DNA from: Catenibacterium mitsuoka_A
GTDB taxonomy: Bacteria > Bacillota_I > Bacilli_A > Erysipelotrichales > Coprobacillaceae
Length of the DNA stretch: 43,123 bases
NCBI RefSeq assembly: GCF_964259225.1
Contig: NZ_CAXVKN010000008.1
Direction: 5' to 3' (one strand)
The translations under genes were made by a program, and so were the position numbers. The notes beneath the pieces were generated by a model. The model searched no databases. It had not been told where the DNA came from and saw only the letters and a program-made list of their open reading frames with translations. Positions 15,833 to 25,242 of this stretch are shown one piece after another. How positions within the stretch are numbered: position 1 is the first letter of the stretch; each line of letters starts with the position of its first letter.

Positions 15833-16522
15833 ATGAATGATTTAATGAAAACCCCTAAAATGACCCCAAGAATCCAATCTACATTAAAACATACTGTAGA
15901 AGTGCCAGAAGTGATGTACAAAGCCAGTGGTATTAATGTGAATGGTAGACGTATAAAAAGCTTACTATTTAGTACGGATGTTGCACTTATTGCGAATAAT
16001 AACGCTGATGCGATTCTTTCTGTTTATCCTTTTACACCTACTATTCAGATCACCAATGCGATTATTGGTGTCGCAAGACAACCAGTTTTTGTAGGAGTAG
16101 GTGGAGGAACTACTAATGGTGCAAGAGTATTCAAGATTGCCTTAGATGCAGAATTACATGGTGCAGCAGCTGTTGTACTCAATGCTCCCGTACATACAGA
16201 AATGATCAGAGAATTATCACGTTTAGTTGATATTCCTATTGTCCTCACTGTAGTATCACTAGATGAAGACTTAGAAGAACGTATGTTACATAGTGGTGCA
16301 AAAATTATCAACGTATCTGGTGGAAAACAAACAGTAGAAATCGTCAAGGCATTACGCGCTATTGATAAGGATTTCCCAATTATTGCGACAGGTGGACCAA
16401 CTGAAGACACAATTAAAGAAGTCATTGAAGCAGGTGCGAACGCAGTGACATTTACCCCTCCTACAAGTGCTGAAATATTCAAGGGTATGATGGAAAACTA
16501 CCGTGAACAGATGAAGAAGTAG
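15833..16522 (+). CDS. TIM-barrel (phosphate-binding barrel) protein of unknown function
   Basis: 229 residues from ATG 15833, which follows GGAGTG by 6 bases; the frame is open upstream through the promoter region, but earlier starts lack a ribosome site. The pattern of alternating strands and helices, with glycine-rich turns such as VFVGVGGGTTNG, and a late phosphate-binding style segment IIATGGPTEDTIKEVIEAGA fits a ribulose-phosphate-binding beta/alpha barrel. VVLNAPVHTEMIRELSRLVD and AKIINVSGG are other strand ends. Homologues are, as I recall, annotated loosely as hydrolases in lactobacilli and relatives; the reaction is unknown to me. It is monocistronic, with an operator-like palindrome in its promoter. 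Confidence 0.7.
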   Translation: MNDLMKTPKMTPRIQSTLKHTVEVPEVMYKASGINVNGRRIKSLLFSTDVALIANNNADAILSVYPFTPTIQITNAIIGVARQPVFVGVGGGTTNGARVFKIALDAELHGAAAVVLNAPVHTEMIRELSRLVDIPIVLTVVSLDEDLEERMLHSGAKIINVSGGKQTVEIVKALRAIDKDFPIIATGGPTEDTIKEVIEAGANAVTFTPPTSAEIFKGMMENYREQMKK

Positions 16523-16540
16523 AAATACTTCTTCTTTTTT
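16513..16540 (+). terminator. Terminator after the TIM-barrel gene
   Basis: GAAGAAGTA pairs with TACTTCTTC across a 4-base loop and is followed by six Ts; the stem includes the stop codon. A third copy, GAAGAAGTA at 16548-16556, can pair with the same central arm, giving an alternative hairpin. Confidence 0.85.
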
Positions 16541-16583
16541 ATACAAAGAAGAAGTATTTGTATATCCCATTTATGATTATTTG

Positions 16584-16592
16584 TGTTATCAT
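16584..16592 (+). promoter_or_regulatory. Possible extended -10 promoter of thyA
   Basis: TGTTATCAT matches the TGn-extended -10 form, about 30 bases before the thyA start. No good -35 box is visible at the usual distance, so this is tentative. Confidence 0.35.
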
Positions 16593-16623
16593 GAGGTCAA
16601 ATGCATAAAAGGAGGAATAAAAT

Positions 16624-17502
16624 TTGAAACAATATCTAGATATGTGTCGCTATATCCTAGAACATGGTGAAGACCGTCCTGACCGCACAGGGACTGGTAC
16701 ACGTTCTGTATTTGGATATCAGACACGCTATGATTTACGTGAAGGATTTCCTCTTCTTACTACTAAGAAGATGTATTTACGTCCTATTGCGGAAGAACTA
16801 TTATGGTTTATCAAAGGTGATACAAATATTAAATATCTTGTAGACCGTAATGTGAAAATATGGAATGAATGGCCTTATGAAGACTTTAAGAAGAGTGAAG
16901 ACTTCAATGGTGAAACATTAGAAGAATTCGTAGAAAAGATCAAAAATGATGATGAATTTGCGAAGAAACATGGTAATTTAGGTCCAGTTTATGGTGCACA
17001 GTGGCGTAACTTCAATAATGAAGGCACTGACCAGTTAATGAAGCTTATTGATTCTTTAAAGAATAACCCATTCTCTAGAAGACATATTATTTCTGCATGG
17101 AATCCTAGTCAGGTAGATGAGATGGCTTTACCACCATGTCATACACTTATGCAGTTTTATGTATCTAGTGATAAGAAATATTTAAGCTGTCAGTTATACC
17201 AGAGAAGTGCTGATACATTCTTGGGTGTTCCATTTAATATTGCATCATATGCCTTACTTACATGTATGCTTGCACAAGTATGTGGTTATGAACCAAAAGA
17301 ATTCATTCATACTATTGGTGATGCGCATATTTATAAGGATCACTTTGATGTAGTCAAGACACAGATTGAAAGAGAACCACTTCCTCTTCCTCATCTTGTA
17401 TTAAATAAAGACATTGATAATCTATTTGATTTCAAGATTGAAGATATCAAGCTAGAAGGTTATCAGTCTCATGGTCCATTGAAAGGCAAGGTCAGTGTAT
17501 GA
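16624..17502 (+). CDS. thyA: Thymidylate synthase
   Basis: 292 residues from TTG at 16624, with AGGAGG about 7 bases upstream and no ATG that would keep the N-terminus. It methylates dUMP to dTMP using methylenetetrahydrofolate. Visible are RTGTGTRSVFGYQTRYDL, the folate/dUMP segments LLWFIKGDTNI and GPVYGAQWR, the active-site LPPCHTLMQFYV (Cys nucleophile), QRSADTFLGVPFNIASYALL and the C-terminal LEGYQSHGPLKG. The length, longer than the E. coli form, reflects the small-domain insertion known from Lactobacillus-type enzymes. folA follows with an ATGA overlap, so the dihydrofolate product is recycled by a partner from the same mRNA. Confidence 0.96.
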   Translation: MKQYLDMCRYILEHGEDRPDRTGTGTRSVFGYQTRYDLREGFPLLTTKKMYLRPIAEELLWFIKGDTNIKYLVDRNVKIWNEWPYEDFKKSEDFNGETLEEFVEKIKNDDEFAKKHGNLGPVYGAQWRNFNNEGTDQLMKLIDSLKNNPFSRRHIISAWNPSQVDEMALPPCHTLMQFYVSSDKKYLSCQLYQRSADTFLGVPFNIASYALLTCMLAQVCGYEPKEFIHTIGDAHIYKDHFDVVKTQIEREPLPLPHLVLNKDIDNLFDFKIEDIKLEGYQSHGPLKGKVSV

Positions 17503-17963
17503 TTACTATTATTGTCGCAGCTGATCAAAATAATCTCATTGGGAAAAAGGGAACAGACAATGGGATGCCATGGCACAATAGTGAAGACTTTAAACACTTT
17601 AGAAGTACAACACTCAATCATACATTATTAATGGGGAAAACAACTTACAAGGCAATAGGTAAACCATTACCTAAACGTCATACTATTGTACTTTCTCATA
17701 ATTTTGAAGATGATAGAGTAGAAGTGGTAGATGATTTAGTAGGCACTATTAAAGCTTTTAAAGAACGTGGTGAAGACCTCTTTATTTCTGGTGGTGCTTC
17801 TGTATATAAACAGGCACTTCCATATTGTGATCAAATTCTTTTATCACGTATTCCTGGTGATTATACAGGAGAAACATATTTCCCTGACTTTTCTGAATAT
17901 AACTATCGTCTCGTAGAAGAGAAGCCATTTGAGACATTTACACTAGAAATCTATCAAAAATGA
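17499..17963 (+). CDS. folA: Dihydrofolate reductase
   Basis: 154 residues, the normal size. It reduces dihydrofolate, the by-product of thymidylate synthase, with NADPH. The N-terminal strand MITIIVAADQNNLIG, the substrate-binding MPWHNSEDFKHFR with its catalytic acid, the NADPH-binding LLMGKTTYKAIGKPLPKR and FISGGASVYKQAL are present. The start overlaps the thyA stop, and plsC follows with another ATGA overlap. Confidence 0.95.
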   Translation: MITIIVAADQNNLIGKKGTDNGMPWHNSEDFKHFRSTTLNHTLLMGKTTYKAIGKPLPKRHTIVLSHNFEDDRVEVVDDLVGTIKAFKERGEDLFISGGASVYKQALPYCDQILLSRIPGDYTGETYFPDFSEYNYRLVEEKPFETFTLEIYQK

Positions 17964-18679
17964 AAAGACTTATATTAATTGTGCTTCGTTTCTTCTTTGA
18001 ATTACCAGTACTGATCTTCCAGTTAAAACATATCAAGAAGCATATGGATACGATTCCTTTTGAAGAACGTATTGACTGGACAAGAAGACTTTTAAAGAAA
18101 GCAACTAAAAGAGCACGTGTTAATCTAACTATTACAGGTACAGAATATCTTCCTGAAACAGGTGGTTTCTTTGTAGCTCCAAACCATCAGGGATTATTTG
18201 ATATCCTTGCATTATTTGACAGTATTGAACGTCCTTTCAAGATTGTCTTTAAAAAAGAACTATTAGATGTTATCTTTTTAAGAGATGTGGCTGAATTCAT
18301 GGAATATCCTGCCATTGATCGTACAAACTTAAGAGCTTCTATGAAGCTTATGAGACAGGTTAAAAAGGAAATGTCTGAAGGTATCCCTTATGTGATCTTC
18401 CCAGAAGGAACACGTTCTAAAAAGGGAAATGAATTATTAGAATTCAAGGGTGGTTCATTTAAACCAGCTATGGATGCACAGGTGCCAATTATTCCATGTG
18501 TCATGCATAACTGTTTTAAAGTATTAGACAGTAATTCTATTAAGAGAGTTGATTGTGGTATTCATTATCTATCACCAATTCCTTATGAAGAATATAAGGA
18601 TATGAACAGCGTAGAAGTAGCTAATCTTGTACAATCAAGAATACAGACTAAAATGGTTGAACTCGAAGAACGTGCTTAG
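17960..18679 (+). CDS. plsC: 1-acyl-sn-glycerol-3-phosphate acyltransferase
   Basis: 239 residues. It transfers an acyl chain to lysophosphatidic acid in phospholipid synthesis, at the inner membrane face. An N-terminal hydrophobic stretch (LILIVLRFFFELPVLIF) is followed by the acyltransferase boxes: NHQGLFD (the HX4D catalytic motif), the FPEGTRS substrate-binding motif, and a later VPIIPCVMHN. It is the third gene of the thyA-folA-plsC unit, joined by ATGA overlaps. The enzyme class is clear; the exact acyl donor is not. Confidence 0.9.
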   Translation: MKRLILIVLRFFFELPVLIFQLKHIKKHMDTIPFEERIDWTRRLLKKATKRARVNLTITGTEYLPETGGFFVAPNHQGLFDILALFDSIERPFKIVFKKELLDVIFLRDVAEFMEYPAIDRTNLRASMKLMRQVKKEMSEGIPYVIFPEGTRSKKGNELLEFKGGSFKPAMDAQVPIIPCVMHNCFKVLDSNSIKRVDCGIHYLSPIPYEEYKDMNSVEVANLVQSRIQTKMVELEERA

Positions 18680-18695
18680 GCATGTTCTTTTTTTT
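18667..18695 (+). terminator. Terminator of thyA-folA-plsC
   Basis: AGAACGTGC and GCATGTTCT form a 9-bp stem with one G-T pair across a 4-base loop, followed by a long T run. The stem includes the last plsC codons. Confidence 0.88.
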
Positions 18696-18725
18696 ATGAA
18701 ACTATAAATAGAAGGGATAATTTGG

Positions 18726-18731
18726 TATAAT
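18726..18731 (+). promoter_or_regulatory. -10 box of the dnaE operon
   Basis: TATAAT lies 26 bases before the dnaE ATG, past the plsC terminator. A convincing -35 box is not seen. Confidence 0.5.
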
Positions 18732-18757
18732 GAGTGAACAAGGAAGGAGAGGATACT

Positions 18758-21700
18758 ATGTTTGGACACTTACAGATTAAAAGTGCTTATAGCTTTCAGG
18801 AGAGTACAATACTTATTCAATCTCTTATCGATAACGCAAAATCAAAGCATATCCAGGCTCTTGCCTTAACAGATGATAATAACATGTATGGGGCCTATGA
18901 ATTCTATGAAGCATGTACAAAAGCTTCAATTAAACCAATACTAGGTGTGAATGCCTCTATTATGTTTAACGATGATTTAATACATTTATTACTTTATGCA
19001 CGCGATGATGTTGGTTATAAAGATTTAGTACGTATTGTGAGTGATATTAATCTCAATGAGAATAAAGCTATCACATTGAAAGCTTTATCCAACTATCGTG
19101 ATCATCTTTATATTGTTTCTCATGAATATGAAGATAGACTCATCGAACAAGAAGCAACAAGTAAAGAAGATTTATTAACACATGCACAAACAGAACGACC
19201 AGTAATGAGCTTTATAAAGACTATGAAGAGTTTTTTTGGTGCCTCTTATCGTATTATGATTGTAGAAGATGGGATAAAAGGACATTCACTTCGTAACCAA
19301 ACACTTATTAAATATGCTCAATTCTTAGATATTCCATGTATCTGGGGAAATGATGTGCGTTACTTGCATTCTCATGATGCTTTCACATTAGATTTATTAC
19401 AAGCTTCTAAAAAAGGAGAAGTTTTGAATAAGGATCATGAACCACTTACAACTGACCGTTACTTAAAATCAGAAAAAGAAATCAGAGAGATATTTGGGCG
19501 TTATCCAGATATTATTAAAAATACAGAAGAAATCATTGATAACTGTTACGGGTCTATCCAAAAGGCAGAAAATGGTCTTCCTCACTACAAAACACCTACA
19601 GGTGATAGTGGGGCATATTTAAGACATTTATGTATTAAAGGACTTAAACAACGCTTTAAAAATCAGCCTATCACAGATGACTATAAAGATCGTTTACTCT
19701 ATGAATTAAAAACTATTCATACAATGGGTTATGATGATTATTTTTTGATTGTATTTGATTATGTACAATATGCAAAGAAACATGGTATACTCGTAGGCCC
19801 TGGAAGAGGATCTGCCGCAGGTTCACTTGTTGCCTATTGTTTAGGTATCACAAATATTGATCCATTAAAATATGATCTGCTCTTTGAACGTTTCTTAAAT
19901 CCAGAAAGAGTATCCATGCCAGATATTGATGTAGACTTCCAGGATGATCGTCGTGATGAAGTCATTCAATATGTATGCAATAAATATGGACATGATCATG
20001 TGGCTCAGATTGTCGCTTTTTCTACCTATGGTCCTCGTGTTGCGATAAAAGATATAGGAAAAGTGATGGGAATCCCCTTACCAAGACTAGAAATGATTGC
20101 GAAGATGGTTCCTACTGCCCCTAAACATCGTAAAAGTATTACTGAAGTCTATTCTACAAGTGCTTCATTCCAGGATATGATTCAAAAAGATCCAGTTCTT
20201 TCACGTCTTATTGCGCCTATGAGCTTAGTAGAATATTTACCGCGTAATATTACTATGCATGCAGCTGGTGTTGTCTTATCCTATGAACCATTAAGAGATG
20301 TAGTTCCTTTAGTCATTGGTCCTAGTGATATGATCATGAGTCAGTACTCTAAGGACTATATTGAAAAAACAGGACTCCTTAAGATGGACTTCCTAGGCTT
20401 AAAGAACCTCACTATGATTGACTATATTATGAAGGATATTGAAAGAAAATTAGGGAAAACATTCTCTATTAATACAATACCTCTTAATGATGCACGTACT
20501 TATCATCTTATTTCTCGTGGAGATACAACAGGTGTTTTCCAATTAGAATCAAGTGGTATGCGCTCATTACTTATGAAGATGAAACCTGAATGTTTTGATG
20601 ATATCGTTGCAGCCATTGCTTTATATAGACCAGGTCCAATGGAAAATATTCCCCTTTATCTAGAGGGTAGAAAGAATAAAAACAATATTACTTATTTGCT
20701 TAAAGAACTAGAACCTATTTTAAAATCTACCTATGGTATTATGATCTATCAGGAACAGATTATGCAGATTGCCCAGGTTATTGCTGGATTCTCTTTAGGA
20801 CGTGCAGATATATTAAGAAAAGCTGTCTCCAGCAAAGATGAAAGCATGATGGCAGGTATGAAGGAAGAATTTATTCAAGGGGCTATTAAAAAAGGCTTTA
20901 AAGAGGATGTTGCCACAAGGCTTTATCAGATGATAGAAAAGTTTGCGAACTATGGATTTAATAAGAGTCATTCTGTTGCTTATGGGTATGTGGCTTATCA
21001 ATTAGCTTACTTAAAGGCTAATTATCCACTCTATTTCTTTGCATCTATCTTATCCAATGAATCAGGTTCTGCTTCTAGTAAGATGCGTACAATTGAAGAA
21101 TCTAAACGCTATGGAGTTAAGATTCTCCCACCTTCTATCAATTACTCTTATTCACGTTTTATGGTAGAAGAAGGTGGTATTCGTTATTCTTTAGTTTCTA
21201 TTAAGAATGTAGGTTCTGCAGGTTATAAGATGATACTTAAAGAAAGAGAAAAAGGTCTCTTTAAAGATATGTATGATTTCTTAGCTCGTATACCTTCTCT
21301 TTCATCTAAGATGTTAGAAAGTTTAATAGATGCAGGGGCTTTTGATGAATTTAATAAAAATCGTGCCTATTTACGTAAGAATATTTCACTCATGATGGAG
21401 TATATACAATTAGGGGTCGATGAAAAACCAATCTTTGAAGAAGTCAGAGAAAATAAATTTGAACGTTTAGAAAGAGAAAAAGAAGTACTCGGACTTTATA
21501 TATCTACACATCCTATTGTCTATGCAAAACAGAAGATTAAACATCCTTTAGTTAATCTCATAGATGTAGAAAACTATATGGATCGTACAATACCAGTTGT
21601 ATGTTCTATTAGTTCAGTGCGTGCCATTGTAGATAAGAAAGGAAGAGAAATGGCTTTTATTGAAGGTCAGGATGAAACAGGACAGGTAGAATTTGTCTGT

Positions 21701-21823
21701 TTCTCTAACCAATATGAACGTTATAAGAATATATTTGAAAGAGGTAAGACTGTGGAAATGAATGTGCGTGTTCAATACCGTGATCGCTTATCTCTTATTA
21801 TTAATCAAGTAAAGGAGTTATAA
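18758..21823 (+). CDS. dnaE: DNA polymerase III subunit alpha (DnaE type)
   Basis: 1021 residues from ATG 18758 behind AAGGAAGGAGAGG; an in-frame GTG at 18734 precedes that site and is unlikely. Residues about 1-200 form the PHP domain (FGHLQIKSAYSFQESTI). The polymerase core has GPGRGSAAGSLVAYCLGIT and the catalytic PDIDVDF at residues 388-394, then RALYRPG-like ALYRPGPMENIP and YQEQIMQIAQVIAGFSLGRA. Helix-hairpin-helix and OB-fold segments follow to the C-terminus (VPVVCSISSVRAIV-like strand). In Firmicutes, DnaE works with PolC at the fork, mainly extending primers. Its length is typical of the short Gram-positive DnaE. polA starts one base after its stop. Confidence 0.95.
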   Translation: MFGHLQIKSAYSFQESTILIQSLIDNAKSKHIQALALTDDNNMYGAYEFYEACTKASIKPILGVNASIMFNDDLIHLLLYARDDVGYKDLVRIVSDINLNENKAITLKALSNYRDHLYIVSHEYEDRLIEQEATSKEDLLTHAQTERPVMSFIKTMKSFFGASYRIMIVEDGIKGHSLRNQTLIKYAQFLDIPCIWGNDVRYLHSHDAFTLDLLQASKKGEVLNKDHEPLTTDRYLKSEKEIREIFGRYPDIIKNTEEIIDNCYGSIQKAENGLPHYKTPTGDSGAYLRHLCIKGLKQRFKNQPITDDYKDRLLYELKTIHTMGYDDYFLIVFDYVQYAKKHGILVGPGRGSAAGSLVAYCLGITNIDPLKYDLLFERFLNPERVSMPDIDVDFQDDRRDEVIQYVCNKYGHDHVAQIVAFSTYGPRVAIKDIGKVMGIPLPRLEMIAKMVPTAPKHRKSITEVYSTSASFQDMIQKDPVLSRLIAPMSLVEYLPRNITMHAAGVVLSYEPLRDVVPLVIGPSDMIMSQYSKDYIEKTGLLKMDFLGLKNLTMIDYIMKDIERKLGKTFSINTIPLNDARTYHLISRGDTTGVFQLESSGMRSLLMKMKPECFDDIVAAIALYRPGPMENIPLYLEGRKNKNNITYLLKELEPILKSTYGIMIYQEQIMQIAQVIAGFSLGRADILRKAVSSKDESMMAGMKEEFIQGAIKKGFKEDVATRLYQMIEKFANYGFNKSHSVAYGYVAYQLAYLKANYPLYFFASILSNESGSASSKMRTIEESKRYGVKILPPSINYSYSRFMVEEGGIRYSLVSIKNVGSAGYKMILKEREKGLFKDMYDFLARIPSLSSKMLESLIDAGAFDEFNKNRAYLRKNISLMMEYIQLGVDEKPIFEEVRENKFERLEREKEVLGLYISTHPIVYAKQKIKHPLVNLIDVENYMDRTIPVVCSISSVRAIVDKKGREMAFIEGQDETGQVEFVCFSNQYERYKNIFERGKTVEMNVRVQYRDRLSLIINQVKEL

Positions 21824-21824
21824 A

Positions 21825-24428
21825 ATGGAAGAATTAATATTAATAGATGGGAACTCATTACTATTTAAAGCATTCTATGCCACTAGCTATACAGGTAACT
21901 ATATGGTCAATCGTAATGGTATTCCTACTAATGGTGTCTATGGCTTTGCACGTATGGTGGAGAAAATCATCAGTACCAATCCTAAATATGTCATTGTCGC
22001 TTTTGACTATGGTAAGAAAACATTCCGTAATGAATTATTGGATACATATAAAGCGACACGAAAAGAAACACCACAGGAACTTGTTCCTCAATTTGCGCTT
22101 GCAAGAGAATACCTCACTGCTCATAACATCACTTGGTATGAAATAGAAGGCTATGAAGGGGATGATATCATCGGTACACTTGTAGACTTTGGTGAAAAGA
22201 ATAACCTTAAAGTCTCTGTTTATACAGGAGATAAGGATGCCAATCAGTTGATTTCACCTCAAACTACAATCTATCGTACCGTTAAAGGTGTTACTGAACT
22301 TGATATTTATAATGAACAGACTTTACTTGATAAATATGGTTTAAAGCCAGATCAGTTTAGAGATTTCTTAGGACTCATGGGTGATAGTTCTGATAATATC
22401 CCAGGTATTAAAGGTGTTGGTGAAAAGACTGCATTAAAACTATTACATCAATATGGCACTATTGAAGGATTACAGGAACATCAGGATGAAATCAAAGGTA
22501 AGATGGGTGAAAAGATCAGAGCAGGTATGGAAGATGCCTTGATGAGTAAAAAAGTAGCCACAATACTAAGAGATATACCAATAGATGTAGATTTAGAAAA
22601 AGCCACATATCAGGGCTATGACTATGAAACACTCAAGTCATTCTATGAAAAATATGATATGAATTCTTTGATTAAATCTATGACGACTGAAGCAGCACCT
22701 AAAAAGGAATTGAAATTAGAAATAGTAGATCATATGCCTGAAATCACAAAGGACAGTGCTGTTTATCCTTCTATCTATGATACAAACTATCATCGTTCTA
22801 TTATTCTAGGATATGGTATTTATAATGATGAACAGGCTTATTTCATCTCTTATGAAAATGCATTAAAGGATGAATCATTCTTAGCTTACTTAAAGGATGA
22901 AAATAAGAAGAAGTATGGCTATGATATCAAGAGTGCAGTCATTGGTTCTAGATGGAATGGAATAGAAATCAATGGTTATACATTTGACTTATCACTTGCT
23001 TCTTATGTCTTAGAACCAGCTATTAAAGAAGAGCTCAAATATGTTTGTACACATTTTGATTATGAAGGTGTGCAATATGATGAAGAAGTATTTGGGAAGG
23101 GTGCAAAGAAGCATATTCCAGATGATGACATCTTAGCTAATCATATTGTCTCTAAAGCCAAAGCTATTTATGAACTCAAAGATGTTGTCACTAAAGAATT
23201 AAAAGATAAAAATCAGTATGAACTATATGAAAACATTGAACTTCCTGTCACACGTATCTTAGGTGAAATGGAATTTGCAGGTACTGAAATAGACTTAGAT
23301 GTATTAAAGGAAATGGATACAGCTTTTGATGAAACAATCGAAAAACTAGCCAATGATATTTATCGTATCTCAGGTACTACATTCAATATCTCTTCACCTA
23401 AACAATTAGGTCAGGTTTTATTTGAAAATCTAGGATTAAAGGGTGGTAAGAAGACAAAGACTGGATATTCTACAAGTCAGGATGTCTTAGAAAAAATTAT
23501 TGATGCTCATCCCGTTGTTCCATTAGTATTAGAATATAGAATGTTGACTAAACTCTCTTCTACATACTTAAAAGGATTACAGGAACAGGTATTCCCAGAC
23601 AATAAAATTCACACAATCTATAAACAGACTCTTACTCATACAGGACGTCTCTCTTCTGTTGATCCAAATTTACAGAATATTCCAGTTAGAAGTGAAGAAG
23701 GAAAACTCATTAGAAAAGCCTTTGTATCACATAATGGCTATCTTGTATCTTTTGACTATTCACAGATTGAATTAAGAATACTTGCACATATGGCACATGT
23801 CACTAATTTAATTGATGCCTTTAATCAAGGCAAAGATATCCATAGACATACTGCAGCTTTAGTATTTGGCGTAAAGGATGAAGAAGTCACTCCACAAATG
23901 CGTTCACAGGCAAAAGCCGTTAATTTTGGTATTATTTATGGTATGAGTGAATTTAGACTGTCTAAAGATATTGGTATGTCTATTTCTGAAGCAAGAGACT
24001 TTATTAATAAATATTTTGAAACATATCCAGAAGTAAAAACATATATGGATGAAGTTGTAGAAACATGTAAGAAACAGGGCTATGTCTCTACACTACTTAA
24101 TAGAAAAAGATATATTCCTACAATCAATGATAAGAACTTTATGGTACGCCAGCAGGCGCAAAGATATGCAATGAATACACCAATTCAGGGAACAGGTGCG
24201 GATATTTTGAAACTTGCGATGATTGAAGTAGATAAAGCACTTAAAGAAAAGAATCTTAAATCACAGATGATCTTACAGGTACACGATGAACTGATTTTTG
24301 ATGTATTTGAAGATGAATTAGAAGAAGTCATGTCTTTAGTAAAAGAGAAGATGGAAAACTGCATTAAGATGGATGTTCCTCTTATTGTAGAAGGCAACTA
24401 TGCCAAGAACTGGTGTGAATTAAAATAA
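21825..24428 (+). CDS. polA: DNA polymerase I
   Basis: 867 residues. Residues about 1-290 are the 5'-3' exonuclease (LILIDGNSLLFKAFY, YTGDKDANQLI, GVGEKTALKLL). About 310-480 is a 3'-5' exonuclease-like fold in which the usual DxE metal-binding pair is not visible, so proofreading is probably absent as in Bacillus. About 490-867 is the polymerase: motif A DYSQIELRILAH (Asp644), motif B RSQAKAVNFGIIYG and motif C QVHDELIFD (Asp821). It fills gaps and removes RNA primers. The stop codon overlaps the mutM start (TAATG). Confidence 0.97.
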   Translation: MEELILIDGNSLLFKAFYATSYTGNYMVNRNGIPTNGVYGFARMVEKIISTNPKYVIVAFDYGKKTFRNELLDTYKATRKETPQELVPQFALAREYLTAHNITWYEIEGYEGDDIIGTLVDFGEKNNLKVSVYTGDKDANQLISPQTTIYRTVKGVTELDIYNEQTLLDKYGLKPDQFRDFLGLMGDSSDNIPGIKGVGEKTALKLLHQYGTIEGLQEHQDEIKGKMGEKIRAGMEDALMSKKVATILRDIPIDVDLEKATYQGYDYETLKSFYEKYDMNSLIKSMTTEAAPKKELKLEIVDHMPEITKDSAVYPSIYDTNYHRSIILGYGIYNDEQAYFISYENALKDESFLAYLKDENKKKYGYDIKSAVIGSRWNGIEINGYTFDLSLASYVLEPAIKEELKYVCTHFDYEGVQYDEEVFGKGAKKHIPDDDILANHIVSKAKAIYELKDVVTKELKDKNQYELYENIELPVTRILGEMEFAGTEIDLDVLKEMDTAFDETIEKLANDIYRISGTTFNISSPKQLGQVLFENLGLKGGKKTKTGYSTSQDVLEKIIDAHPVVPLVLEYRMLTKLSSTYLKGLQEQVFPDNKIHTIYKQTLTHTGRLSSVDPNLQNIPVRSEEGKLIRKAFVSHNGYLVSFDYSQIELRILAHMAHVTNLIDAFNQGKDIHRHTAALVFGVKDEEVTPQMRSQAKAVNFGIIYGMSEFRLSKDIGMSISEARDFINKYFETYPEVKTYMDEVVETCKKQGYVSTLLNRKRYIPTINDKNFMVRQQAQRYAMNTPIQGTGADILKLAMIEVDKALKEKNLKSQMILQVHDELIFDVFEDELEEVMSLVKEKMENCIKMDVPLIVEGNYAKNWCELK

Positions 24429-25240
24429 TGCCTGAATTACCAGAAGTAGAAACAGTACGAAGAACCTTAAAGAACTTCGTACTTCATAAAACAATTGACT
24501 CTATAGAAGTACGTTATCCACGTATTATTGATGGAGATGTAGAGACATTCGTCACTACACTCATTCATCAATCTATTTGTGATATAGACAGATATGGTAA
24601 ATATTTGATCTTTGTTTTAGATCATGATGCATTTATTTCTCATCTTAGAATGGAAGGGAAATACAATATAAAAATGAAAGATGAACCCTATGATAAACAT
24701 GATCATATTATCTTTCATATGACAGATGGTACAGATCTTCGTTATAACGATACAAGAAAGTTTGGTCGTATGCAGTTAGTAGACAAAGAACACTATCGTG
24801 AATATCCACCACTTAATCGTTTGGGTCAGGAACCAATGGATGCTTCTTTTGATTACATCTATCCACGCATCCATCAAAGTCATCTGCCTATTAAACAATT
24901 ATTACTAGATCAGTCTATTTTTACTGGTATAGGAAATATCTATGCGAATGAAATATGTTTTAGAATGGGGATGGATCCTCGCACAAGAGGTGATCGACTT
25001 TCTAAAAAACGTATTTTAGAATTAATAGACGTATCCAGTACTATTTTGAAGGAAGCCATTGCCCAGGGTGGGACAACTATCCATTCATTTGATGCCAATG
25101 GCATCCATGGCTTATTTCAGGTTACTTTATCTGTTCATGCACAAACAACATGTTCAAAGTGCAAGGGACCTATTAAGAAAATCACAATTGCAGGAAGAGG
25201 AACATATTACTGTCCTCACTGTCAGAAACGGAGGTATTAA
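24428..25240 (+). CDS. mutM: Formamidopyrimidine-DNA glycosylase
   Basis: 270 residues. It removes 8-oxoguanine and other oxidised purines. The N-terminal MPELPEVETVRRTL gives the catalytic Pro/Glu after Met removal. RYGKYLIF has the conserved Lys, QSIFTGIGNIYANEI is the helix-two-turn-helix, and the C-terminal zinc finger has paired Cys (CSKC and CPHC) with GRGTYYCPHCQK. Its linkage to polA and coaE is classic Firmicutes gene order. Confidence 0.96.
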   Translation: MPELPEVETVRRTLKNFVLHKTIDSIEVRYPRIIDGDVETFVTTLIHQSICDIDRYGKYLIFVLDHDAFISHLRMEGKYNIKMKDEPYDKHDHIIFHMTDGTDLRYNDTRKFGRMQLVDKEHYREYPPLNRLGQEPMDASFDYIYPRIHQSHLPIKQLLLDQSIFTGIGNIYANEICFRMGMDPRTRGDRLSKKRILELIDVSSTILKEAIAQGGTTIHSFDANGIHGLFQVTLSVHAQTTCSKCKGPIKKITIAGRGTYYCPHCQKRRY

Positions 25241-25242
25241 AT

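Noticed and set aside
16045..16570. Minus-strand ORFs opposite the TIM-barrel gene
   Set aside because: Low-complexity Ser/Thr/Ile products antisense to a well-formed gene; no ribosome sites.
21847..22146. 99-codon ORF in another frame at the start of polA
   Set aside because: Shadow of the 5'-3' exonuclease domain of DNA polymerase I.
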